Shown here one piece after another: positions 8,778 to 17,603 of a stretch of DNA of 64,000 bases; the first letter of the stretch is position 1, and each line of letters starts with the position of its first letter. The DNA lies in the NCBI RefSeq assembly GCF_003985125.1, contig NZ_ML133568.1:369039-433038 (forward strand), read 5' to 3'. The notes beneath the pieces are model-generated. The model was not told the origin of the DNA, did not search any database, and worked only from the letters and a program-made list of their open reading frames with translations. This DNA is from Rhizobium phaseoli. GTDB lineage: Bacteria; Pseudomonadota; Alphaproteobacteria; Rhizobiales; Rhizobiaceae. Made by a program: the position numbers and the translations under genes.

Positions 8778-9524
8778 TCAGGATTTCGGCGCGGCAGTTC
8801 CCGCTCGGTTTCGCGCGACCATTTCGTCATGAGTCAAGCCCGTGCCTGCCGCGAAGAATTCCTTGATCAGGGCGTCGCGATTGTCGGCTGCGCGGAATCG
8901 ATCCGCCGATCGCAGGGCCTCCTTCAGCTCATTTGCTGCAAGCTCCGTGCAATAGGCAGGGGTGCCGGGCTGCTGACGCCAGGACGCTGCCAGCCCTCCT
9001 GCATCCAGCCCATCGAAACCGGTGGCCTCAACCAGCCCTATGGCAATCGCCTTTGCTTCCGGAGCATCGCCTGCAACCGGAATGGCGATGCGCCCATCCG
9101 TGCCGTCAGGCTGCCCCTTCTCCGCCAGCGTCGCCGCCAGCACGGCGTTCCAGGCCTTGACGACGGGCCTGCCGATTTGGCCGCTCACCCAAACGCTTTC
9201 GGGCATGCCGCCATCGACGTCGGCGATCGCACCGTCGCGAAACGGATAATAGTTTGACGTATCGATCACCACGACCTCTTCAGGCACGTCGTTGAAGAGC
9301 CCGCCAAGATCGCGATAGTTAGCGAACGGGATCGAAAGAACCACCACCTCGACGCCCCCGACGGCTTCCTCCTTGGAAACGGCGGCCGCTCCGATATCGC
9401 CGGCAAGCTCGCGGATGGTGTCCGGCCCCTTCGAATTGGCAAGCTTGACCGCATGGCCGGCGGCGGCGAGTTTTCTCGCCAGCGTCGCGCCGATATTCCC
9501 GGCACCGATGATTCCGATCTTCAT
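8778..9524 (-). CDS. F420-dependent NADP reductase-like Rossmann protein
   Basis: This 248-residue protein begins MKIGIIGAGNIGATLARKL, the Rossmann nucleotide-binding motif of the coenzyme F420-dependent NADP oxidoreductase-like family (NADP-binding N-domain). VVIDTSNYYPFRDG and a helical C-terminal region follow. In non-F420 bacteria these proteins are NAD(P)-binding oxidoreductases of unknown substrate. It is preceded by GGACATCCC before ATG. It is followed upstream by a minus-strand TetR gene and is probably part of the same accessory redox/efflux block. Confidence 0.75.
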   Translation of the reverse strand: MKIGIIGAGNIGATLARKLAAAGHAVKLANSKGPDTIRELAGDIGAAAVSKEEAVGGVEVVVLSIPFANYRDLGGLFNDVPEEVVVIDTSNYYPFRDGAIADVDGGMPESVWVSGQIGRPVVKAWNAVLAATLAEKGQPDGTDGRIAIPVAGDAPEAKAIAIGLVEATGFDGLDAGGLAASWRQQPGTPAYCTELAANELKEALRSADRFRAADNRDALIKEFFAAGTGLTHDEMVARNRAGTAAPKS

Positions 9525-9679
9525 GGGATGTCCTTTCTCTGATGTGGAAGTAAGCCCGTCTCAATCGCGGGCGGGGCGAGCGAATGCGTGCAGAGTGTCG
9601 CGCAGACCAGCCCCGCGTCCGTGAACTGGCGGGCGGTTTTGATCTGCCGGTGACCGCCCAACATGCGGCACGCAGAGCT

Positions 9680-10309
9680 TCACCCTGACGTCTCGCGGTC
9701 CTCTGTGCCGAGCGCTTTCATGATGAAGCGGATTTGGGCATGGACGCTGACTGCGGCGGCCTCACCCTCCTGAACGCGCCGTTCGACCAGAACCGGATGG
9801 GAAAACGGCAAGAAGGCGGTGACGATGCTGTGCGCCGCTTCGTCGGCGTCTCCGACTTTGAACTCGCCCGCCTGCTGCCCCTCGCGGACAAGGGCTTTGA
9901 GGATTGCCAGGATGTGATCATTGTGCGCGTTGAGGGTTGCCCAACTTCCATCCGTGGCGGCGACAAGCAGTTGGTGCATTGGTCTGTCCTCCACCAAGGT
10001 TCTCGCGCTGTGCCGGTGAATGGCGGTCAAGAGATCAGCTAGCTTTTTGCTCGCCGGCGCATCCGATCGTGCAATTTCCAGAGCGATTTCAGCAACCTCT
10101 TTGACAACAAGTCCGCAGACGGAACTGTTGATCGCCGTCTTCGAGGGAAAGAAGCGATAGATATTGGCGCGGCTCATTCCGAGTTCCGAGGCGATGTCAG
10201 CGACCGACGTCTTATGATAGCCGATCCGCCGAAAATACCTTTCCGCCACCTCGAGAATCCGCGTCCGCGACTGCTCGAGGTCACTTGCTATCGGGTCCGC
10301 AAAATTCAT
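9680..10309 (-). CDS. TetR-family regulator at the end of the RND efflux operon
   Basis: This is a TetR/AcrR repressor with an N-terminal helix-turn-helix (TSVADIASELGMSRANIYRFF) and a variable ligand-binding C-terminal domain. I chose the ATG at 10309 (209 residues) because GGAGGGG lies 5 bases upstream. An in-frame ATG at 10327 overlaps the pump stop codon as ATGA and would also fit translational coupling. It is co-directional with the adaptor and RND pump and so probably controls them. A second TetR diverges from the other end of the operon, which is an unusual double arrangement. Confidence 0.82.
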   Translation of the reverse strand: MNFADPIASDLEQSRTRILEVAERYFRRIGYHKTSVADIASELGMSRANIYRFFPSKTAINSSVCGLVVKEVAEIALEIARSDAPASKKLADLLTAIHRHSARTLVEDRPMHQLLVAATDGSWATLNAHNDHILAILKALVREGQQAGEFKVGDADEAAHSIVTAFLPFSHPVLVERRVQEGEAAAVSVHAQIRFIMKALGTEDRETSG

Positions 10310-10326
10310 CACCCCTCCGGAGAACA

Positions 10327-13300
10327 TCACTCGGCAGCCAATGCTGTCGGTATTCCCACCTCTTTCGGCGAATTTTCATGGCTTTCATTTTTCGTCGGCT
10401 TGATGCGGAACCAGCTGGCGTAGAGAGCGGGAAGGAAGAGCAAGATCATCACGGTTCCGACCGCCGTTCCACCGATCAGCGTGTAGGCCATCGACCCCCA
10501 GAACACCGAATGGGTGAGGGGAATGAAGGCAAGGACGGCGGCAAGGGCTGTCAGGATGACGGGACGCGTGCGCTGCACCGTCGCCTCGATGACGGCGTGA
10601 TAATCGTCGAGGCCGGCTGCCTTGTTCTCCTTGATCTGTTCCGTCAGGATCAGGGTATTGCGCATCAGGATTCCGGCCAATCCGATCAATCCGAGAATGG
10701 CGTTGAAGCCGAACGGCTGATTGAAGAGCAGCAGCACCGGAACCGCCCCGGCAAGACCGAGCGGCCCCGTCAGCATAACCATAGTCATCGTCGACAGGCT
10801 GCGGACCTGCAGCACGATGACGATCAGCATGGCGGCAATCATCGCCGGAAAGATTTTGACGAGGGCGGCGTTGGCCTTGAGCGACTCCTCGATGTTCCCG
10901 CCCATCTCGATGCGATACCCTACAGGAAGCGAGGCGATCAGCGGCTGAAGCGCCTTCATGACCTGCTGGGACACCTCGGGGGGCTGCGTCGCCTCGTCGA
11001 TATCGGAACGGATCGTGACAACGGGCGTGCGGTCGCGACGTTTGAGGATAGGCTCTTCAAACCGGATCTCGGAATGACCGATCTGATCGAGCGGAACCTG
11101 TCGGCCGTCCCGGCTCATCAATGAGAAGTCTGCCAATCGCGACGGATCAAGCCGGTTGTCGCCAGCACTGCGTGCGATGACAGGCACGTTGCGAATATTC
11201 TCGCGAACCTCGGTAATCGGAATCCCGCTCAGCAGCAGTTGCATCTGCTGGGCTGCCTCCGCCGGCGAAAGGCCGATCAGGCCCAGCCGTTCCTGATCTG
11301 GAACGAAGCGCACGACCGGTGTGCGGTTGCCCCAATCACGGTTTGCCTGACGTACATCCGGCACGCTCTTCATCATCTCCAGGGCCTTTTCGGAGAGCCG
11401 GTACAATTGGTCGGTGTCAGGCCCCATGATGCGGAATTCGACCGGAAACGGCGTATAGGGACCGAATACGAGCTGGGTGACGCGGACATAGGCCTCCGGA
11501 GCAAGCCCATCCGATATGGCCGCGCGCAGGCGAAGCTTCAAAGCCTCGCGCGTGTGAGCGTCAGGGGTCAGCACGACGATCTTGGCGAAGGACGGATCCG
11601 GCAACTCGGGCGCCATGGCAAAGAAGAAGCGGGGAGCGCCCTGACCGACATAGCTCGTCACTGTCTTCGCTTCCGGTTGCTGTTGCAGCCAGTCTTCGAG
11701 CTTCCCGACCGTGGCGGCCGTCGTCTCGATACTGGTCCCTTCAGGCATGCGGACTTCAACCAAAACCTCCGGACGATCCGACGTCGGGAAGAACTGCTGC
11801 TTTACCGATCCCATGCCCACGACAGAGACCCCCATGACGATGGCAACCACCGCACAGGTGACGAACTTGTGGCGCACGGTAAATTCGATCATCCCCCGCA
11901 GGCGGCGGTAGTTCGGGGTGTTGTAGATGGCGTGATGGCCGCCTTCGACCGGCTTGATCGCCGGCAGCATCTTGACGCCGAGGTAGGGCGTGAAGATCAC
12001 CGCGACAATCCAGGATACGATGAGGGCAAAGCCGACGACCCAGAAGATGTTGCCGGCATATTCGCCGGCGGTCGACCGGGCAAAGCCCACCGGCATCAGC
12101 CCGATGATCGTAACGAGCGTGCCCGACAGCATCGGGGCCGCGGTATGGCTCCAGGCATAGGCGGCGGCCTTGATGCGATCCATCCCTTCTTCCATCTTTA
12201 CCACCATCACCTCGATGGCGATGATGGCGTCGTCGACCAAGAGGCCGAGCGCCAGGATGAGCGCACCAAGAGTGATGCGATCGAAGAACCGGCCGGTTTC
12301 CAGCATGATGAGGAAGACGACGGCAAGGGTGAGCGGAACGGCCAGAGCCACGACGATACCGACACGCCAACCGAGACTGACGAGGCTGACGAACAACACG
12401 ACGCCGAGCGCCATGGCGAATTTCAGCATGAACTCGCCCACGGCTTCGTCGATGTTGACGGCCTGGTCGCTGACCTTGGCGAGCGTCATGCCGAGCGGCA
12501 GGGTCTTGGCGATCGCCGCGGATCTTTCCTCCAGCGCCTTGCCAAGCTCCAGACCGTTCCAGCCCTGCTGCATCACCGCGGCCAGCATGATGGCGGGCTC
12601 GCCGTCATGGCGGATGAGATAGGTGGCCGGATCTTCATAGCCGCGCCGCACTTCGGCAAAATCCGAGAGTTTCAAGGTGCGTCCGGCCGCGACGATCGGC
12701 GTGTCTGATATCGCCTGGATGCTGTCATAGGCGCCATCGAAGCGAATGAAGACCTGCGGCCCGCGCGTATCGATCGATCCCGCCGGCGTCACGGTGTTTC
12801 GCCGCTGCAAGGCGGCCGCGATATCCTGCGCTGAAATGCCGAGCGTGGCGAGCTTGGCATAAGAGAATTCGACGAAGATCTGTTCGGGCCGCTCGCCCAG
12901 GATGTTGATCTTCTTCACTCCAGGCACATGCAGAAGATCCTGGCGGATCACCTCGGCCTGGCGCACGAGCTCACGCATCGGCATGCCCTTGGCCTTCAGC
13001 GCATAAAGACCGAAGCTGACATCGGAGTACTCGTCGTTGACAAAGGGACCGAGCACGCCCCGGGGCAGGTTGCGCGCCTCGTCTCCAAGCTTCTTTCGCG
13101 CCTGATAGAATTCCTCCTCGACGGCCGTGGACGGCGTGCTGTCCTTCAAGGTGACGGTCAGGAAGGCGTATCCCGGCCGCGTTGTCGTCTCGACACGATC
13201 GTACCAGGTGAGTTCCTGGAGACGCTTTTCGAGCGGCTCGGCGACCAGATCCTGCATCTCGCGCGCAGTCGCGCCTGGCCACACGGTCGTCACGGTCAAG

Positions 13301-13437
13301 GTTTTGATGGTGAAGGAGGGGTCCTCGGCGCGCCCGAGCTTGACGAAGGCATAGGCGCCGGCGGCGGCCAAGAGAACGATGAAGAACAGCGTAACGGCCC
13401 GCTCGCGAACGGCGAGTGCGGATAGATTGAAGGTCAT
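10327..13437 (-). CDS. RND multidrug efflux permease
   Basis: This is a 1036-residue inner-membrane proton-driven RND pump of the AcrB/HAE1 type. It has an N-terminal transmembrane segment, two large periplasmic loops and about 12 membrane segments. Typical pieces include the TM4 region GALILALGLLVDDAIIAIE, with the proton-relay acidic pair, and LIGLAGILMRNTLILTEQI. It should form a tripartite complex with the adaptor encoded just upstream (stop and start overlap by one base at 13437) and an outer-membrane channel that is not encoded here. Substrates cannot be predicted. Confidence 0.9.
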   Translation of the reverse strand: MTFNLSALAVRERAVTLFFIVLLAAAGAYAFVKLGRAEDPSFTIKTLTVTTVWPGATAREMQDLVAEPLEKRLQELTWYDRVETTTRPGYAFLTVTLKDSTPSTAVEEEFYQARKKLGDEARNLPRGVLGPFVNDEYSDVSFGLYALKAKGMPMRELVRQAEVIRQDLLHVPGVKKINILGERPEQIFVEFSYAKLATLGISAQDIAAALQRRNTVTPAGSIDTRGPQVFIRFDGAYDSIQAISDTPIVAAGRTLKLSDFAEVRRGYEDPATYLIRHDGEPAIMLAAVMQQGWNGLELGKALEERSAAIAKTLPLGMTLAKVSDQAVNIDEAVGEFMLKFAMALGVVLFVSLVSLGWRVGIVVALAVPLTLAVVFLIMLETGRFFDRITLGALILALGLLVDDAIIAIEVMVVKMEEGMDRIKAAAYAWSHTAAPMLSGTLVTIIGLMPVGFARSTAGEYAGNIFWVVGFALIVSWIVAVIFTPYLGVKMLPAIKPVEGGHHAIYNTPNYRRLRGMIEFTVRHKFVTCAVVAIVMGVSVVGMGSVKQQFFPTSDRPEVLVEVRMPEGTSIETTAATVGKLEDWLQQQPEAKTVTSYVGQGAPRFFFAMAPELPDPSFAKIVVLTPDAHTREALKLRLRAAISDGLAPEAYVRVTQLVFGPYTPFPVEFRIMGPDTDQLYRLSEKALEMMKSVPDVRQANRDWGNRTPVVRFVPDQERLGLIGLSPAEAAQQMQLLLSGIPITEVRENIRNVPVIARSAGDNRLDPSRLADFSLMSRDGRQVPLDQIGHSEIRFEEPILKRRDRTPVVTIRSDIDEATQPPEVSQQVMKALQPLIASLPVGYRIEMGGNIEESLKANAALVKIFPAMIAAMLIVIVLQVRSLSTMTMVMLTGPLGLAGAVPVLLLFNQPFGFNAILGLIGLAGILMRNTLILTEQIKENKAAGLDDYHAVIEATVQRTRPVILTALAAVLAFIPLTHSVFWGSMAYTLIGGTAVGTVMILLFLPALYASWFRIKPTKNESHENSPKEVGIPTALAAE

Positions 13438-14555
13438 CAGTTTGCCGCCTCTGCCTGTCCCACCTTGGTGCGCACGCTGGCGCCGTCCTGCAGCAGATGG
13501 GCGCCGAGTGCGACGACCGGCTCGCCAGCATTGACGCTGGAAACCACCGCCACCTCCTCACCCAATTGTTCTATTTTCACCTGCCGGAAGTGGACGGTCG
13601 AAGATTGCGCATCGAAGACCCAGACGCCGGTTCGGCTGCCATCGTCCAAGACGGCGCCGACCGGCACCGCGGAATGCGATTGACCAGTGCTGCTGGCGAT
13701 TCTGATCGTCACCGTCGCACCGAGCGGCGCCGAAGCTGCAGCGCCATCGAGAACCCAACGCGCCTCATAGGTGCGGGTCTGAGGATCGGCAGCATCTGAG
13801 ATCTGCCGAAGCCGCGCCTTGTCCTGCCGGCTCTCGTTTCCGTAGATGCTGGCGTCGGCTATCTCGCCGATTTGCGGCCGCAACGACTCCGGAAGCCAGA
13901 CGAGCGCTTCGCGCGGACCGGCCTGCGCCAGACGGATCACGGTTTGGCCCGCCGTCACGACTTGACCCGGCTCTCCGAGCGTTTCGACAATGGTCCCGTC
14001 AGCATCGGCAACCAACAAAGAGTAAGTTGCGGCGTTTTCAGCGACCCTTGCCTCCGCTTCCGCTGCAGCCAGTTGAGCCGTTGCAGTATCGAGCGCAGCC
14101 TTTGCCTGTTCATAGCGCTGCGGCGAAGCCGCCGCCAAACCGCTTTTCGCCAACGCTGCGTAGCGTCTCTCGTCTGCTTGCGCCTGGGTCAACACAGCTT
14201 GTGCGGAGACCACTGCATTGTGTTTCGCCGTCAGTGCGAGACGCAGATCGGTCTCATCGATGCGCATCAAAGGCTGGCCTGCCTTGACCTGCTCGCCAAC
14301 ATCCACATAACGCTGCATGATCTTGCCGGGCACACGAAAACCGAGATTGCTCTGCACCCGGGCGGCAATGGTACCCGTAAAGGTGCGTTCGGCCGTTTCC
14401 GGCTTCTTCGCTTCCACCAGTTTGACGAATGGCGGCGCGATTCGCGGATCGGCGGCTTGCGCGCTTTTCTCCGAGGAAACCCCGAAAAGCACGAACGTCG
14501 TGGCGCCGGCAGCTGCCAGAAGGCCGAAAGAGGCGAGGAGGATTTTGCGGTTCAT
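13437..14555 (-). CDS. RND efflux periplasmic adaptor (MFP/HlyD family)
   Basis: This 372-residue membrane-fusion protein has an N-terminal signal/anchor sequence ending in a probable AQA cleavage site. A barrel-sandwich (lipoyl-like) domain includes GFRVPGKIMQRYVDVGEQV, and an alanine-rich coiled-coil hairpin covers about residues 105-165. The beta-barrel and proximal domains follow. It bridges the RND pump to an outer-membrane channel. It is first in the minus-strand operon adaptor-pump-TetR and divergent from the TetR gene at 14646, whose operator region lies between them. Confidence 0.9.
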   Translation of the reverse strand: MNRKILLASFGLLAAAGATTFVLFGVSSEKSAQAADPRIAPPFVKLVEAKKPETAERTFTGTIAARVQSNLGFRVPGKIMQRYVDVGEQVKAGQPLMRIDETDLRLALTAKHNAVVSAQAVLTQAQADERRYAALAKSGLAAASPQRYEQAKAALDTATAQLAAAEAEARVAENAATYSLLVADADGTIVETLGEPGQVVTAGQTVIRLAQAGPREALVWLPESLRPQIGEIADASIYGNESRQDKARLRQISDAADPQTRTYEARWVLDGAAASAPLGATVTIRIASSTGQSHSAVPVGAVLDDGSRTGVWVFDAQSSTVHFRQVKIEQLGEEVAVVSSVNAGEPVVALGAHLLQDGASVRTKVGQAEAAN

Positions 14556-14583
14556 GTCGGTAAGCCTTATTGACGGGCTGAAT

Positions 14584-14631
14584 TAGATTGCGATCTAACT
14601 CTAATTCTGCTATAGATGTCAAATGAAATCT
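14584..14631. promoter_or_regulatory. Operator region between efflux operon and divergent TetR
   Basis: The 90-base gap holds several nested inverted repeats. TAGAT-TGCG-ATCTA lies at 14584-14597. Flanking AATTAGA and TCTAATT arms lie at 14581-14606. A TAGAT/ATCTA pair lies at 14612-14631. This is a typical TetR autoregulatory arrangement covering the promoters of both the efflux operon and the TetR gene. TATAGATGTCAA at 14611-14622 is also present beside the inverted repeat upstream of the SDR gene at 7671-8492. Confidence 0.55.
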
Positions 14632-14645
14632 AATTGGAGATCGCA

Positions 14646-15233
14646 ATGAGAGTCAGTCGCGCTCAAGCAGAGGCCAATCGTGAAACGGTGATCAATGTCG
14701 CAAGCCGGCTTTTCCGAGAGCATGGATTCGACGGCATCGGGCTGAAGGATCTGATGAAAGGGGCCGGCCTCACCCAAGGCGGCTTCTACAAGCAGTTCGC
14801 GTCGAAGGATGATCTTGCGGCGCTGGCCTCTGGGCGAGCAATGGAGAGCGCCATTGGCAGGTGGTCGAAGGTTGCCGCCGGAAGCGCCGATCCCTTCGCC
14901 GCGGTTGTCGGCATGTATCTGTCGACCGGCCACCAGGGAGAGAAGGGTGACGGCTGCCCCTTGGCAGCACTTGGGTCCGATGCGGCGCGCCAGAGTGAAG
15001 AGGTGCGACTTCCGTTCCAGAATGGCATCGAGGCGCATCTTCAGGTTCTCGACGAATTGATCCCGGCATCGGACGGCGCGAAACCCTACGACAAAGCCAT
15101 GGTCGTCCTGTCCCTCATGGTGGGCGCCGTAACCATCTCTCGCATCATGACCGATCAGGGCATGTCGGAGCAACTGCTCGAAGCGGCCGCTGATGCCGTC
15201 AAGCGCATCGCGGGCGAAACAGCGGAGGGATGA
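14646..15233 (+). CDS. TetR-family regulator divergent from RND efflux operon
   Basis: This 195-residue TetR/AcrR repressor has an HTH with GIGLKDLMKGAGLTQGGFYK and a C-terminal ligand domain that keeps two Cys/Leu-rich helices (GDGCPLAALGSD). Relatives of this subfamily often control an adjacent SDR or efflux gene in response to electrophiles or phenolics. The ATG at 14646 follows TTGGAGATCGCA. An upstream in-frame TTG was rejected because it overlaps the ribosome-binding site. It probably represses itself and the divergent adaptor-pump operon through the repeats at 14584-14631. Confidence 0.85.
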   Translation: MRVSRAQAEANRETVINVASRLFREHGFDGIGLKDLMKGAGLTQGGFYKQFASKDDLAALASGRAMESAIGRWSKVAAGSADPFAAVVGMYLSTGHQGEKGDGCPLAALGSDAARQSEEVRLPFQNGIEAHLQVLDELIPASDGAKPYDKAMVVLSLMVGAVTISRIMTDQGMSEQLLEAAADAVKRIAGETAEG

Positions 15234-15587
15234 GATCACCGGCTCTGCACCGTCATTGCCGAAAATGATCAGCGCAGGCAAATGGCCTCACCGCTCCTCA
15301 CCCGCGCATTCAGAGGTCCTCATGATCCATAACGCCGCTCCCGGAAGCCCCGGAAGCGACGCCTCCGAGCACACGGGGTGAGTCGCCGAAGGGTTAACGC
15401 AGCGCTAAGAACCGCGGTGATGCTGTCGACGTGATCGCCGAGCAACAGATCTTCATTCCGATCATAAATGAGGATTATTCACTCTTCGTATTAATTCAAT
15501 CTTTTCATCTGCTTAAGCAAAATCTTCGACTGATGGAAGCGACATTGCGTTAGGGAATTTCGAAGCTGCGTTAACTTTTTGTTAACC
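15234..15587. other. Intergenic region before minC
   Basis: This 354-base stretch has no credible full gene. It contains a 45-base remnant of the purU 3' end (15337-15381). It then becomes AT-rich (about 15460-15590), which suits a promoter for minCDE, and GTTAACTTTTTGTTAAC (15570-15586) forms an inverted repeat just before the minC start. Confidence 0.5.
15337..15381 (+). pseudogene. Decayed copy of the purU 3' end
   Basis: The segment ending in the stop at 15379-15381 aligns with the last bases of purU (7584-7628), with about five mismatches and one gap over some 43 positions. It translates to APGSPGSDASEHTG against ASPGSYASERMG in PurU, including the stop. Orientation is the same. Everything between the two copies (SDR, F420-type protein, TetR, RND pump, adaptor, TetR) is accessory. 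This supports an insertion that displaced the original 3' end of purU. The alignment was done by eye. Confidence 0.55.
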
Positions 15588-16349
15588 ATGTCGGCGGTAG
15601 ACATGGTCAACGATTTCTTCACACAGATGACCAAAGTGCTAACAGACGCTCGCTCTATCCGCATCAAGGGCCGCTCTTTCCTGGCGGTCATGCTCTCCCC
15701 GGACCTTCCGTTCGACGATTGGCTGGCGAGGCTCGACGATCTGGCCGCGCGTTCGGCCGGCTTCTTCCTCGGACGCCCCGTCGTGCTCGACGTGACGGAC
15801 CTGCAGATCGACAAGCCGCAGCTGAAGGAGCTCATTGCCGAGCTCGGCAAGCGCAATGTCAGCATCATGGGCATCGAGGGCGCGCGGCCTTCCCTTCTCG
15901 GCGCGGGCATGCCGCCAGCGCTCAAAGGCGGCCGCTCCGCCTCCGACATCGAGGTTCAGGCAAGCGAGCCTGTCGAATCGTCGAGCAAACCGGCGCCTCC
16001 CGAAATCCGCCCGGCAACGACGCAATCGATCGTCATCCGCGAACCGGTGCGCTCCGGCCAATCGGTGATCTTCCCGGAAGGCGACGTCACCATCGTCGGG
16101 TCGGTCGCCTCGGGCGCCGAGGTCATCGCCGGCGGCTCGGTCCACATCTACGGGGCGCTGCGCGGCCGCGCCATGGCAGGATCCATCGGCAACGCCTCGG
16201 CGCGGATCTTCTGCCGCAAGCTCGAGGCCGAGTTGGTGGCCATCGACGGTATCTACAAAATGGCGGAAGACATGGCGCCCAATCTTCGCGGACAGGCTGT
16301 CCAGCTCTGGCTCGAAGATGATGCGATCATGGCGGAAAAACTGACCTGA
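15588..16349 (+). CDS. minC: Septum site-determining protein MinC
   Basis: This is the FtsZ assembly inhibitor of the Min system. It has an N-terminal FtsZ-interacting domain (to about residue 110), a variable linker rich in Ser/Pro/Glu, and a C-terminal beta-helix dimerisation/MinD-binding domain starting near GDVTIVGSVASGAEVIAGGS and including HIYGALRGRAMAG. It blocks Z-ring formation near the cell poles when recruited by MinD. Start codons are ambiguous. The ATG at 15588 gives 253 residues, ATG 15603 has a weak GGCGG upstream, and ATG 15627 gives a product beginning MTKVLTDARSIRIKGRSF as in related annotations. It is first in minCDE. Confidence 0.9.
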   Translation: MSAVDMVNDFFTQMTKVLTDARSIRIKGRSFLAVMLSPDLPFDDWLARLDDLAARSAGFFLGRPVVLDVTDLQIDKPQLKELIAELGKRNVSIMGIEGARPSLLGAGMPPALKGGRSASDIEVQASEPVESSSKPAPPEIRPATTQSIVIREPVRSGQSVIFPEGDVTIVGSVASGAEVIAGGSVHIYGALRGRAMAGSIGNASARIFCRKLEAELVAIDGIYKMAEDMAPNLRGQAVQLWLEDDAIMAEKLT

Positions 16350-16359
16350 CCACAGCGCC

Positions 16360-16380
16360 GCGCGTCTTCAAAAGACGCGC
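16360..16380 (+). other. Intercistronic stem-loop between minC and minD
   Basis: GCGCGTCTT (16360-16368) and AAGACGCGC (16372-16380) form a 9-base-pair stem with a 3-base loop, and further CGCCGCG/CGCGGCG pairing is possible outside it. No T-run follows, so it is more likely a processing or stability element in the minCDE mRNA than a terminator. Confidence 0.5.
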
Positions 16381-16432
16381 AAAGGACGCGGCGTAACACT
16401 TGAATTACTGCGGCACGGCAAAGGAGAGAGAA

Positions 16433-17248
16433 ATGGGGAAAGTGATCGTCGTCACGTCAGGCAAGGGCGGGGTCGGAAAGACGACCTCGACCGCCGCATT
16501 GGGAGCGGCGCTGGCGCAACGCAATGAAAAGGTCGTCGTCGTCGATTTCGACGTCGGCTTGCGCAATCTCGACCTGGTGATGGGGGCCGAACGCCGGGTC
16601 GTCTACGACCTGATCAATGTCATCCAGGGCGACGCCAAGCTCCCCCAGGCGCTGATCCGCGACAAGCGGCTGGAGACGCTGTTCCTGCTGCCGGCGTCGC
16701 AGACGCGCGACAAGGACAATCTGACGGCCGAGGGCGTCGAGCGCGTCATCAACGATTTGAAGCGCTATTTTGACTGGATCATCTGCGACAGCCCCGCCGG
16801 TATCGAACGCGGCGCAACGCTTGCCATGCGCCATGCCGATGTCGCCGTCGTCGTCACCAACCCGGAAGTGTCGTCGGTGCGCGATTCCGATCGCATCATC
16901 GGGTTGCTGGATGCCAAGACTGCCAAGGCCGAACGCGGCGAGCGGATGGAAAAGCACCTGCTGCTGACCCGCTACGATGCCAACCGCGCCGAACGCGGCG
17001 ACATGCTGAAGGTCGACGACGTGCTGGAAATCCTCTCCATCCCGCTGCTCGGCATCGTGCCGGAAAGCATGGATGTGCTGCGCGCCTCCAACGTCGGTGC
17101 GCCGGTCACGCTGGCCGAAAGCCGCAGCCCGGCCGCCATGGCCTATTTCGATGCCGCTCGCCGGCTCGCCGGCGAGACCCTGCCGATCGCCATCCCCGAG
17201 GAAAAGCGCAATATTTTCGGCAAGCTTTTCGGACGGAGGGCGGCATGA
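16433..17248 (+). CDS. minD: Septum site-determining ATPase MinD
   Basis: This 271-residue ParA/MinD-family ATPase has the deviant Walker A motif GKGGVGKTT near the N-terminus, [14 protein letters not shown], and the switch region CDSPAGIE. The basic amphipathic C-terminal tail, [14 protein letters not shown], is the membrane-targeting helix. ATP-bound MinD binds the membrane, recruits MinC and is released by MinE, which places the division site at midcell. The ATG at 16433 is preceded by AAGGAGAGAG. The stop overlaps the minE start (ATGA), so the two are translationally coupled. Confidence 0.96.
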   Translation: MGKVIVVTSGKGGVGKTTSTAALGAALAQRNEKVVVVDFDVGLRNLDLVMGAERRVVYDLINVIQGDAKLPQALIRDKRLETLFLLPASQTRDKDNLTAEGVERVINDLKRYFDWIICDSPAGIERGATLAMRHADVAVVVTNPEVSSVRDSDRIIGLLDAKTAKAERGERMEKHLLLTRYDANRAERGDMLKVDDVLEILSIPLLGIVPESMDVLRASNVGAPVTLAESRSPAAMAYFDAARRLAGETLPIAIPEEKRNIFGKLFGRRAA

Positions 17249-17505
17249 ATATTTTCCGCCTCTTCAACAAGCAAAGAACCGCGCCCGCCGCCCGTGAACG
17301 CCTGCAGGTGCTTCTCGCCCACGAGCGCGCCTCGGCGGGATCGGACCTGGTCACCCTGCTGCGCGAGGAAATCCTTGCGGTGATTGCCAAGCACGTCGAA
17401 CTCGACCATGACAAGGTGCAGGTGACGATCGACCGTAACGAATTTGTCTCGACGCTCGAGATCGACGTCGAAATCCCGCTAAACGCGGCCGTGCAGGCCG
17501 CTTGA
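17245..17505 (+). CDS. minE: Cell division topological specificity factor MinE
   Basis: This 86-residue MinE has an N-terminal amphipathic helix ([21 protein letters not shown] in outline), a MinD-stimulating segment with [10 protein letters not shown], and the C-terminal dimerisation domain (DKVQVTIDR...[11 protein letters not shown]). It stimulates MinD ATPase activity and confines MinCD to the poles. It is the last gene of minCDE, overlaps minD by four bases and is followed by a strong terminator. Confidence 0.96.
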   Translation: MNIFRLFNKQRTAPAARERLQVLLAHERASAGSDLVTLLREEILAVIAKHVELDHDKVQVTIDRNEFVSTLEIDVEIPLNAAVQAA

Positions 17506-17533
17506 GGGCGCCGCGAAGCGCCGGTCAACTTTT

Positions 17534-17567
17534 CGAAAAGCCGCCATGGAAACATGGCGGCTTTTCG
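17534..17567. terminator. Bidirectional terminator after minE
   Basis: A perfect 15-base-pair stem runs from 17534-17548 to 17553-17567 with loop GAAA. The arms end in GAAAAG and CTTTTC, so T-rich tracts occur on both strands. It lies 29 bases after the minE stop and 37 bases before the 3' end of the convergent aldo/keto reductase gene, and can serve both. Confidence 0.85.
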
Positions 17568-17603
17568 TATTCTACAGCCCGGTCACGCCAGAGGCCGGAA
17601 GGC

